Part shown: positions 49,301 to 59,300 of the stretch, in pieces
How positions within the stretch are numbered: the stretch's first letter is position 1
How the letters are laid out: each line of letters begins with the position of its first letter
NCBI GenBank assembly: GCA_964020085.1
Contig: OZ026596.1
Span: 32,111,922-32,175,921, forward strand
Source of the DNA: Micromussa lordhowensis
Lineage: Eukaryota > Cnidaria > Anthozoa > Scleractinia > Lobophylliidae
Length of the DNA stretch: 64,000 bases
Reading direction: 5' to 3'
Made by a program: the position numbers and the translations under genes
Notes under the pieces: model-generated
Database searches by the model: none
Told to the model about the DNA's origin: nothing
The model's input: only the letters and a program-made list of their open reading frames with translations

Positions 49301-49650
49301 TGCAGAATATAAAATTGTGCAACAAAGATTTCTTCTAAAATGACTTGCTGACAATGAATTTAGAGATTGTAAGCCAGAGTAGGGAAATAATAATCAATTC
49401 TCCTCTTGTGCATGTCATATTTTTTGCATGGGGGAGGTGGTGGTGGGGGTGCATGCTTACTTAAGGCTGAGCACTTATTAACTTTTTCCTACCTACAGGG
49501 TGTGTGCTTATTTTGAGGTTGGACGCTTAATCAAATAAATGCAGCCACTGTCACTAACTTCTTGTGAGGTCTAAATAGGTATAAGTAACCAGTGACAGAA
49601 AGATATAAATTACCTGTGCTGGAGTTTGAAGAGTATTCACCAAAGGACAT
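40348..49650 (-). CDS. STX12: Endosomal Qa-SNARE, syntaxin-7/12 type
   Basis: Eleven exons (in translation order) join to 272 aa: 49614-49650, 46796-46873, 46143-46212, 45965-46061, 45012-45089, 44388-44459, 43573-43619, 42054-42144, 41168-41240, 40989-41071, 40348-40440. The protein would drive fusion among endosomes and lysosomes. An N-terminal Habc-like region (residues about 10-125) contains RLAKETHSYLKQLP and SDRRQRKIQ, as in syntaxin 7. AAEKEKESVSRARS follows. The SNARE motif (about 175-240) runs ERERAIRQLEADIVGVNEIF, then MVYEQGEVIDSIEANVDSA; the Q of YEQGEVID fits the zero-layer glutamine. A C-terminal anchor (about 247-269, CCILVVLVIVAAALG) leaves a few lumenal residues. STX7 and STX12 cannot be separated here, so the symbol is provisional. 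The introns host many repeats, including two SINEs and a split hAT-like element. Confidence 0.93.
41650..41796. mobile_element. 147-bp MITE with long inverted repeat
   Basis: AAGGAAAATTTATTACCTGA and TCAGGTAATAAATTTTCCTT are exact terminal inverts, and pairing continues to a centre of the form CGATATCGCAC/GTGCGATATCG. A one-ended relative (TTAGTCAGGTAATAAATT) lies near 54324. It lies in a syntaxin intron. Confidence 0.85.
42548..42624. repeat. GATT tandem microsatellite
   Basis: Interrupted GATT repeats directly abut the left end of the TTAA-flanked element at 42629. Confidence 0.85.
42629..43194. mobile_element. piggyBac-type MITE, TTAA-flanked, with internal 87-bp duplication
   Basis: The ends CCCTTTAAGCCCCGA and TCGGGGCTTAAAGGG are inverted repeats. 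TTAA flanks both sides (42625-42628 and 43195-43198), the hallmark of piggyBac. An 87-bp unit beginning ACACACTGGGCATCCC is tandemly duplicated (42829-42915 and 42916-43002) with one or very few differences. There is no transposase frame. Confidence 0.85.
43365..43475. repeat. TATCCAGTGGATA-family MITE, clear copy
   Basis: The ends GGCCAGGCCCTAGTTGTTTG and CCAACAACCCGGGCCA are inverted. The core contains TTATCCACTGGATAA, CTATCCAGTG and ATCCGCTGGATAGC. The ends resemble those of the element at 58056-58271. Confidence 0.75.
44570..44830 (-). repeat. Interspersed repeat with hammerhead-like motif
   Basis: The minus strand has a 72-codon frame including DSEDDFRSGCRNVNHQQQFF and HSPGRSHYTN, a repeat-derived reading frame that recurs in cnidarian predicted proteins. 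Overlapping it, CTGAAGATGAC and GTCGAAACGTC flank a short stem, resembling a degenerate hammerhead core. It lies in a syntaxin intron. Confidence 0.5.
45283..45700 (+). mobile_element. tRNA-derived SINE, copy 2
   Basis: It has GTGGCCTCATGATTAGTGAG (A-box region), GGTTTGAGCCC (B-box), GTTCTTGGGCAAGGCAC, and the end CCTGATGGGCCACTTGGCTT followed by CTTTTTTACC. Confidence 0.75.
47124..47350 (+). mobile_element. tRNA-derived SINE, copy 3
   Basis: It has TTGCCTTATTGTTAGTGCAC (A-box region), a perfect B-box GGTTCAAGCCC, GTTCTTGGATAAGGCAC, and CCTGATGGGCCACTTGGCTC, ending in CTTTTTCT. It lies in the first syntaxin intron. Confidence 0.8.
47531..49274. mobile_element. 1.7-kb hAT-like element with CAGGGTCCGA ends
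   Basis: The ends CAGGGTCCGACATTG and AATTTCGGACCCTG are inverted repeats. Subterminal blocks of GGCGACCAAAA type appear at both ends. It lies in syntaxin intron 1 and encloses a long palindrome (48289-48700). No transposase frame survives, and no clear 8-bp target duplication is visible. Confidence 0.65.
48289..48700. mobile_element. 412-bp palindromic MITE nested in the hAT-like element
   Basis: The arms are about 200 bp each: CATTGCCTGGTTTCAAACCG and CGGTTTGAAACTAGGCAATG at the edges, ACAAAGAAATGTATGGCATC/ATTGCCATACATTTCTTTGT towards the centre, with a GGACGC...GCGTCC apex. Pairing is high with few gaps. Confidence 0.85.
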
Positions 49651-51162
49651 GGTGCTTGTTCTGCTTTCAAAGACTAAATCAAGAAAACAAAACAAAACTA
49701 TTTAGCAGAATGTATGCTGCTATAAAATAGCACTAAGGATCAAGGTGTTGGTCTGGTAGACTTGAGCATCACTATCTCACTTTGAGCATCTAGTCACCAA
49801 GGATCAACAGATGAAAAAAGTTAAAAAAAAGTACTGTGCAGCTAGTCCAGTTGTCATTAACGAAGGCGGACAGATGTCTGTCCTAATGTGAATGTAAAGC
49901 AAACCATATCAGAGGCTACCAAGAGGGGTGGGGAAGTCTTGATCATGTTTCAAGTACTTACTAAAACAAACTTCACAAATTTAATTAACAATAGCAAATT
50001 ATTTATAAGCTCACGGATCAGCATTCTCTTGTAGTTAAAAAAAATCTCAGCAGTCTGTTAACTTGAAGCTGACACATGCAAATGTACTGCCTTTTAGTGC
50101 CGTAATGAATATGAAGTTTGATAATACTATCTGTATGATAGTTTTAGTTCACCGTAATAACATTTTAAAGTTATATCTAAGAAATGAAAGATTTCACAAT
50201 TAAATTACAAGTACAAATGGTATTTTATAGAGAGTTAAAAGCTCATACAGAAGATATATTACTTGTTAAGTTTAGTAAAACTTTTGTGCCTCGACTGTCA
50301 GAAAATCAATAAACGTGGAAGTCGATTTAAATTAGATTTGGAAAGTATCTCAATCTACATGTTGGCCTTGATTTAAAAAGCTTCAAGATTTATTCATTCA
50401 CAATACTTCCTACAAATTTAGGGTCTTTCGTGTTCATAATTAAAGTCAGAACAAACAGAAAAAGATGAAGAATATATTTTAATTCCGCTTTCCTAGTATC
50501 GTATTTTATCGCGACAATGTTTGGTGTAGAAAAACGGCAAAATTTACGGTTTATCCCTCACTTCAAACCTTAAAAAAGAAAACTTTAGCAACATGATCTA
50601 CTTTAAAGTTCTGAACTGCACGATTTCTTACCTTAAACCTTACAAATCGCTCAGTTTTAGTATTGAACTTTGCTGAATCTTTGCTGACAAAATCGATCGT
50701 TTTCGAAAACGACTCCTGATTTTATTGTCAGCGGTTTTCGGATAGATCAATGACGTCTTTTTTGTTCCAGACGAGTAAGATTGGGTACCAGTTGAGCCCA
50801 CAATCAGATAGACAGCAGTTCTTTTTTCATAGCAACCAGGAAATCTGTAAGCGTTTCCATGGCAATGGTATATTTTGTTCTAGCAACAGGCTTGTGCATA
50901 AATTTGAGAGTTACAGTAACGCCAAATCACATATTAGAACCATCTTTGCTGGGGAAGGTTGAGCTTGCCAGGTCCTTCTCCCTTCTCGTTTCACGCTTTT
51001 TCTGTCTTCTACTCTTTATTCAGGTAACAAAGTCAGCTATGGCGAGAACGACACTAGATTTTGTTTCGCTTCAGCCATGATCACGATCAATAATTTTTCA
51101 AGTGCACGCTTATTTTGACATGACATGCCTTGTTGTATATTGTAGCTCACTCTCTCTCAAAC
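49651..51162. other. Divergent promoter region syntaxin / STMND1-like
   Basis: This 1.5-kb region lies between the two oppositely oriented start codons. It must hold both promoters and perhaps untranslated first exons. No gene or clear core element was seen; short frames at 50750-51080 look accidental. Confidence 0.45.
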
Positions 51163-52777
51163 ATGGGGTGTTCAGCTTCGAAAGCGTCGAAGGTCGTTGT
51201 GCCGATGCCAACAAATGTAAAGGAGAATCTAAAATCGCCTTCTGAAGATAAAACACAAGAACTTAAAATTACAGCACAGGAGACGATGAATGGGAAAAGA
51301 ATTCAAGTGAAGCAATCACAAGGAGACAGCTTGCACGGAAGTCAAAGCAGTCTGAATTCAAACTCTGATTCTACAAGGTCTGATCGTGAAAGTTCGGCCA
51401 AATCTAGGAGAACTATGGATAGCGGGTTAGGTGATTTTGAGGATGATGAAAATGTTGTGTCAGAGAGGTCTTCGCCAGACAAACAGAAAATTGCATTGTT
51501 GGATCAGAGGCCTCCAACACCAGGTTTGTTTACACAACTAGTTATGAAATACCCCACCGAATATTAGTAAATACACATTTCATTTTCAAGATCAGCTTTA
51601 TGGGCAAAGAGGCCCGTAACACCCCAAGATGGAAACGTGCAAGAAATAGCGTGTATTTAAAATAGGAAAATTGCGAAAGGTTGCCGTCTTTGTCTTTGTG
51701 CTCTCAAGCGAAGATTGGTGGTGTCACGGACATAATAATTAGTTGAACATTTTTCAAAACATGCATTTAATTGTCAGTTCTGTCTTTATTTATTTTGACA
51801 ACACAGGTGTCTAGAAATTTTCTACATCTATTAGCGTAATCAAGCATTTTAGCATGCCAAACAAGGAGTTACTCAGATTGAAGCTTTAGCAAGTTTTATC
51901 TACTACGAACAAGCTTGTTTTTATAATAATAATTAAGACTTCTTTATTTAATTTTTCTTCTACAGAACTGTTCATCGAAGGCTCCCAAGTCCCTAGAAGA
52001 AAAAGCTTAAAAGAGAAGAGAGTTTCCTTTTCAGAAAAACAGGAGGAGGTTAGAAATAGAATAAATTCTCTTGCGCCCGTTGGAGGAGTAACAGAAAGAC
52101 CGCAAAGCAGAGGAGGAATGGCATTTGATGTTATGTTGTGCCCTGAAACTGGCAATGTAAAAAGAAGACCTCAGCATCTTAAAAAATTAGAAAGAAGGAA
52201 GAAGAAGAGTTCACGACGAACCAAGGAGGAAATAGAGGAAAAGCTTAAAAATGCCGATGAAAGAAGAAAGGTAATCTAACAGCATTTGGTATTAGATCTA
52301 AAGCACATAACATGAAATCTTGACAAACGCACGTGCATTACAAAAAGTTTCTTTCAAGTTCAATGTTCAGCAAGCATTAATGGTATGCTGAACATATTCT
52401 TGATGAAACAGCAACTTAGAAACCACCACCCTCCCCACTCCCTGGCAAGGTCTTTCCTAAATGAGGAAGTAGATCAAACATCTTGATTTATAAAATAACC
52501 GAGATACTACATGCACCCTGATTGGTCAATAGAGTTTCTATTGTAGTAGTAAAGCATGCATGGTTCCTGATATCTCTGGCAGCTCTACGGGAGAACTAGA
52601 CGAACTCAAAACACTAGCAATAACAAATGTTTATTGTGATTTTGTTTCTATCTTCAGGAAAAAGAACAACTTACAAAAGAGAAAGCTCACGCCATGATTA
52701 CAAGAGAAAAAGTAAAACAAGCTTTGGATGATTTTGCTCAAAGGCAAACAAACATTGAACAAACAGTTTCCAGTTAG
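51163..52777 (+). CDS. STMND1: Stathmin domain-containing protein, N-myristoylated
   Basis: Three exons (51163-51523, 51966-52270, 52658-52777) join to 261 aa. The start is placed at MGCSASK, because Met-Gly-Cys with Ser at position 6 is a classical N-myristoylation signal, with Cys3 open to palmitoylation. An in-frame ATG 33 bp upstream would bury it. Residues about 5-120 are Ser-rich and disordered. Residues 131-142 (RRKSLKEKRVSF) hold a PKA-type RRKS site and an RVSF motif that fits PP1 docking. The remaining part (FDVMLCPETGNVKRRPQHLK, RRTKEEIEEKLKNADERRKE, AMITREKVKQALDDFAQRQ) is a charged helix like the tubulin-binding stathmin domain. The MGC start plus this tail matches vertebrate STMND1 in layout. 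Tubulin binding is inferred. It is divergent from the syntaxin gene. Confidence 0.75.
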
Positions 52778-55700
52778 GACTTCTGAAATCTTCAGAGGAA
52801 AAATTAATTGATGTATCATTTTTAGAAAGTGAAGAGTGTTTTATGTGTATCATACATGTATATCAAAGCCGGCCTTTGTGTTGAGATCAATATAACCTCC
52901 GTATTGGAGTTGGAAGTATTACATGATTACATAAGCTCTGAAACTCAATTTGTAGGCACTGGTTCTTTTTCTGCAATATTCAATTTAGACTGCATGGATC
53001 GACACTTAACTTCTAACCTTTTAGCAAAATTTCAGAGCCAAATATACATTATGACTGTGCACTATTTTAGCATTGGTTAAAAAGCCTGAATCACTGTCAT
53101 TTTTTCTCTCCCATGTCATTCACTGTTAGTGTTACCCATTCATATTTTTCCAATAGTTATGACCATTTGTCCATTGTACAGTCTAGAGGAACTTATTAAG
53201 CTGTATGAGCTAATCTTAGTTAGACTAATAATATTATACATTTTTCAAAGAGTGCTAATATATTATATTGTTATTAATAATTATGGAGTATGACATTTTT
53301 TGTAGCTTTCATTTCCAGTTGCCAAGGTAACCAGTAGCTAATAATTCAATGAATTTGCTTCTCAAAAGAAGCAGCTGTAAAAAGATTTTTTTTTTTTATA
53401 TCCTCCCTCACTCATTGCTTTAACTGTGAAATGAGGGTGTACAGTTTTATTAAGTTATTGCCAATTCTTTATGAAGTTTGAAAACTAAGAGTGGAATATT
53501 ATTATATTATAATCAATAAAGGTTTTCCTAATAAAATTGTAGTGTGTCACAAAATAAGTTCAACTTTCTAGCCAAGCTTTCCAAGACATAATTACAGTAT
53601 AGTCATTAGAAACACATACAGGTTAACCCATAAATTGCCTCCCTTAACCACCCTAAGAATGGATTATGATGGCAAAGCAGTTTTGCCAATCAACGCAAAA
53701 CAATGACCTCGATAAGCAACTGGAGCCCTGACCTCTCAACCTGACATCCAACAACCTGACTATGGCCAGGACTAAGTATGATTGTGAAATATGATACATT
53801 GTTGTGGCACTACTCGAAATCACTTCAAATGCATGTTGGTCTCAAATGGAATGAGAGTTTTCAAACCAAAGCTTCTACATTTACTCTCTGGTAAACTATT
53901 TAGCATTTCAAATACTGTGGCCTGTTACTTGATAACTCAGGAGGAGAAAAACATTTAATCCACTTATAAGTATGGTAGCATATGGCAACTAGTGACACGG
54001 ATTCACGTGTCAAGCAAAAAGTACATCTTATTACACAGCAACCAAGCATGAGGTACTGGGAGAGTATTGGCCAGAGATCTTGACAGTATGGTCCAAGCAC
54101 AGCGAGGTCTCTACATAAAAAAACTGAGGGACGATGTTCTCATTGTCCCGAGCAAGCTTTGTTATTAAGAGATTTATTACACAACTAAAACTACCAGAAA
54201 ATCTTCAAGAGTGATCTTGCAGGATCATTTGGAACAGTACTCGGTCCAACACTTAGAGAACATTGAACTGGCAATGGAGCAATCTGATTGGTCGATTTTA
54301 ATTATTGGCCCACTGAACTAACTTAGTCAGGTAATAAATTAATGTTACATCCTCTTGATATAATTTAATTTATTAACATTTGAGGGAGGATAACATTTTC
54401 AATTAAAAAAATTCATACGACTCCAAATGATCAGGATTATTAATTTATTTTATTTGACCACAAATTCTATAACTGGTTTACCAGGTGGGATGTTTGAAAG
54501 AGAGTGGTTTGTAAGCTTTTTATTCTAATAGTTGGTTGATAGAGAGCTTCTAACACTCCACCACCTTTTGTTAACAAATGGATACAAGTGTACATTGACT
54601 ATGAAGCTAATGAATGTCAGACAATTTTAAAATATCAAAAGTGAGTCTTACTTCATAGTTCATTATTATGTAAGCATCTTTGCTAGTTCTGTCTGTTACT
54701 TATGCTTTTAACATAATGTGGGCGGCAGCTAAATTGTATAATTATGTGACAGGAATCAGTCCCTTTTAATTACAATTCTAAATTTAAAGAAGGGAAACTT
54801 GCCCAACGTTAATAGTATTAGAAACAATGAACCTTGTAAAGACAATTTTGTTATCATCAATAAGAGAAACTGATCTCATTAATGAAACACTGGAAACTTA
54901 TTCATTAGTCTTGGCAAAAAAGAAACACAACAGTCTTTCTTTATTTAATCCCTCAAAACCAAACATTGAGTAAAACTATGGTGGACAATCCCCACTGTCA
55001 TGTTTCTTTAGTGGTTAAAGTCTTGGTCCCAATTCCTTGAGATCAAACATCAAAACCACTCAACTATTAAATAAGGTAACATTTTTTTCGTTGCCAGGGA
55101 AAACCGCTTACAAACTGGGATAGCCATCTCTTAACGATGCGTAACGATGCATCCTTGTTGAACCCTTGAGGGAAGAAACAAGTTGTTTCTTCAATATCCA
55201 TGAATGGAACTTTCTCAAATCATGTGACCCATATTTAAAACACTCATGCAATAAATAAGTTTAAGTTATTTGTAACAGCAGCCAATCTACTAAATCCTAA
55301 ACATTCACTAACCACAAGTTTAGACAATTCCTGTCACAACAGTCTCTCTTCACAGAGTAACAACAAGAATCCAAAATTTTTGGTAAGCAAGTTATTTCCA
55401 TTCCTTTAACTTTGCTAGGAACTGACTACTTAATTCCATAATAGCACCTAAGGTATTCTCAAAACAGGTATGTTGAGTCAGAAACCAATTTGGCGTCGAA
55501 CAATCCCTTATGGGTTTCTGGCCAACTGGCTATATTTGGAAACACTTTAAAATTACCAAGAGCTACAAACCTACTAGAATGTGCTACAACAATATTATTA
55601 AGCCTTGCAGCTCAGTCATCTCATGAGTGCCCATGAATGAAATGAGGCATATACCTCTGCAGTGAACAGGTAATGCCACTTATTACTGGCGACAAAAAGA

Positions 55701-55792
55701 ATCATTTACTTAAAAAAATTATCTTCCTCTGCCTCAATGGTTTCCATGATGACATCACTAATTATCATTTGCGACTTGTAACATTTTTGCTG
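52778..55792. other. Convergent intergenic region
   Basis: It holds the 3' UTR of the stathmin-domain gene (left) and of TM9SF4 (right). A one-ended MITE fragment TTAGTCAGGTAATAAATT lies near 54324-54341. The rest is AT-rich sequence in which no gene was seen. Confidence 0.5.
53515..53520 (+). terminator. Polyadenylation signal of the stathmin-domain gene
   Basis: AATAAA lies 740 bp after the stop, in an AT-rich 3' region. Confidence 0.55.
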
Positions 55793-56113
55793 TTAATCAA
55801 TTTTTACAGCTGCATAGATGTGTCGGATGAAAAGGTACGTGGCATAAAATCCAACAGTCCCAGTGAGCAGCCAAAAGGATAACACCATGATACATGTGTA
55901 GCCAAAATACAACAGACCAGGAACAAAGTCCTCAATCTCAAGCTGTAGAGAAACAAAGAAAAACATTCGAAAGTCAGTGTAATTACTTAGTAAACTTACT
56001 TACTCCTCTTCGTCCCCAGTGGATTTACCTCAGTTTTACCTCACTGAGCAAGTGTGAGTTTAGTTAACACAATTTAATTCATGCATGGTATATGTATGGG
56101 TTATTGAGTAAGT

Positions 56114-56148
<35 letters not shown>

Positions 56149-56326
56149 TTTTTTTGCGAGTTTATGGACTGAGACGGAGTCGAGGTCCATAAACACGCAA
56201 AAAAAGAACGAGGCCACTATTAAGCCATCTTGACCGAACAAGCTTGGTCAATAAAGGATTTATTATATGGCTTTTGGGGAAATTTTTCTTGCGGGACAAG
56301 GCGGGTAGTCCTGAGCGGGCAAGATG

Positions 56327-56357
<31 letters not shown>

Positions 56358-59300
56358 CAGCGCAGGATTTGATTCATCTTGCCCGCTCGCGGAGCTAGCC
56401 ATATAATAAATATATATACATGTAATGCTACTAGTGGTGTTGACCTGTGTAGCACCAGCTGTCACAACATATTCAAATTTAACACTAGTTATAACTAACA
56501 ATGACAGAATGTTTCTGTCAAAACATGTCTTGGAAACTTTATATAAATGGAGACTGAACAGTTGGCAAATTACAAAACTTGGGGAGTTCATGACCACTGA
56601 ACACAAATCCAGCTTTTAGCAGAGGGAAAGATTTAATCACAGCGTGAAAAGAAAGACATGTCAAATAGCCCAGAGCTAGTAGACATTGCAGCTGGGCTAA
56701 TGTTTTTTCCTTTACTTCTTTGATGGGAAAGTGAATTTTCAGAGGAAAGTTGTGAAGAATTCAAACCTTAGAAGTACATGTACCATAAGAAGAAATTATT
56801 GTAGGGCTAGATGTTAAGACTGTTGAACTAGCACATCACAGTTACAGCTAGCCCTTGGTTTTGTTTTTCTTTCCACTGTGATAGTTGTCAACACAAAAGC
56901 AGTCATGGGCCCATTCTGTCCTGATAATGACTTTTAATTAGGCTTTATTATACAACCTTGTACACTTTATTCCAAAATGGCGCCATTTTAGTGTTCTCTT
57001 GTTTGCTTGCAAATTAGCCCTCACTGCCTTGTTCAAGGGAAAATATTCTTTTGAATTTTCAAGGCAACAAGGGCTAATTTGAAGGCAAATAAAAGACCAC
57101 TAAATGGTGGCCATTTTGGAATAAGGTGTATAGCTTGCCTTATAAAGGCAACTGTTATACTGTACATATCTCTCTTTGGCAACCTGATCAAAGAACTAAT
57201 TATTCAGATAGATCTACATGCAAAAAAACCCTGCTGACAAGAATAATCAGTGCTCAATAAAAACTTGAATTCCAGCTTGCCCTTAGGACAAGTATCTCTC
57301 AAATAATGCTTGTCCCTGGGCAAGTCTTAGTTTGCTCTTTTAATGATTTAGTTGGTAGACTACTTTCCTGACCCTTGCCCATCGGGCAAGTGAGAATGAA
57401 ATGTTACTTGCCCTGAAGGAAAATCTACTTGTCCCGGACGGCCAGACAGCACTTTTTTCGAGCCCTGAAGATGCACTTATACATAAATGACGGGGACTAC
57501 AGGTATGAAGCAACAAAACTGTTGGGTTTCAAATGAACCTGCTAGATGCGAATACTAGGACACTCACTTTTGTAACAAAGTAGAATATAGCATAGAAAAA
57601 CACATAGATGGAGCAGGAACCAGACATGAAAAATGATCTCCACCACCAGTGATAATCCTGACACAAAAACAAGACAAACAAACAAAATAAATTATTTCAA
57701 TGAGCTTAAATTTTTTTCTCCTTCTATCATTGATATGTCATTGTCGATGATAAGTCAACTATTCATTTGGTAAAATGTACCTCTCTCTCTAATACACCAA
57801 TAACATTAGATTTTCTGTTGGATTGATTATCAATGGTGATGCTCTAGTTACTCAAAGTTGAGAATGATTGTCACTCAAAAATCCGATTGAACCATCTTAG
57901 AGGAGTTTGACTGACTAAACGTTTGTGCAAGCTGAAAAGTGGTTCTAACAACCAGGTGGTTGGAAAGTGTGATCCCACCATTAATCAATGAAGATAACCC
58001 TATTTCGGGATGCATAACAAAACATTATCTGATCCTCCTTGACAAAATTGTTATCCTGGGCCGGGTTGTTCAAAGCCTAGTTCAGCTAACCCAGGGTTAG
58101 CGAGAATTTTGGTGAGTTTTTCTGTTTACATTGTTTATCCTTCAGTTTTGAGTTTGAATAATCTTCCCAAACCATAGGCAGATAAAAACATTTTTGAACA
58201 CGAAAAATTAATACTTTGGTTAACTTTTAATCCTGGGTTAGCGTTAACCGGCTTTCGAACAACCTGGCCCAGCATGCTAGCCTGTGAGCACCGTACAATG
58301 TTAAATGCAAGACTTTGCGAGAAAGTGAGTCAAGTGTTTTTCCTTGTGAGCCTGAGACATTTTGAGTTTTAAATTAAAAGACTGAGACTTCAAAGTATTC
58401 TAAATGTGAGTGGAAGAGGTTCAAACTCTTGGATATTCAGATATCGTTAAAAACAAACCAAAAAAAATCGGCAAAAAATCTGGGCTCCAAGACAGGTTGT
58501 TGAAAAAGTCAAGACTGTGAGACGCACATATCTGCTAAAAATAGAGACTGCAAAATTCCAGGAAAATGTTGCAAGACATGTGGTTTTTAAAGCACCTTTC
58601 TCCACTCCTAAAATACTGAGTGTAAATTCCTGAGGATAACAAGAATACACACCTCAGCACAAAGCTGAAAGTAAATCATCACTATGGAAATCTGAGAGAC
58701 ACAGCTGGCAAGGATCACAAATACCAGGAACAAGAAACCAAACAAGTAGTAGAACTGGTTTTCCCAGATAGCCTGAAAACAAATCACAAAACAATGATCA
58801 TTTAGAAAAACTCTAGAACAACTGAGAAGTTGATTCAAAATATGACCAGTGTAAACATCTGCCCACTGGGTTACAGAATTACATCCAATCAATAATAATA
58901 ATTTATTATTATTTCTGGACCTAGAAATATGTAATTCTTTGTATAGAAAACTCAGGTTTACTTACAGATAAAATAAAGAAGAGCTCAATAAACACTGCAC
59001 CAAATGGAAGGATGCCAGCCATCAGGTTGCTGAAAAATGTGGCAAGAACAATGTTACTGCATTGCACAGTTTAGATATTTGTTGTAAGAAAAAGACTTCA
59101 CATTCAACAAAAGATACAAAAAATATATATTTTCCAACATACTGTTTGCAAGCAGCTTACAAGTCACTACGGGCTATACAGCAGGCATGCGTTCCCCACT
59201 GAGACAGATTCCTACATTCCCAACTGAAACCCAATCTCATACAAAGACTCTGCCTTACAAAGAAGAAATTCCTGCTATCCTTACCTTGGCAAAGGACTCA

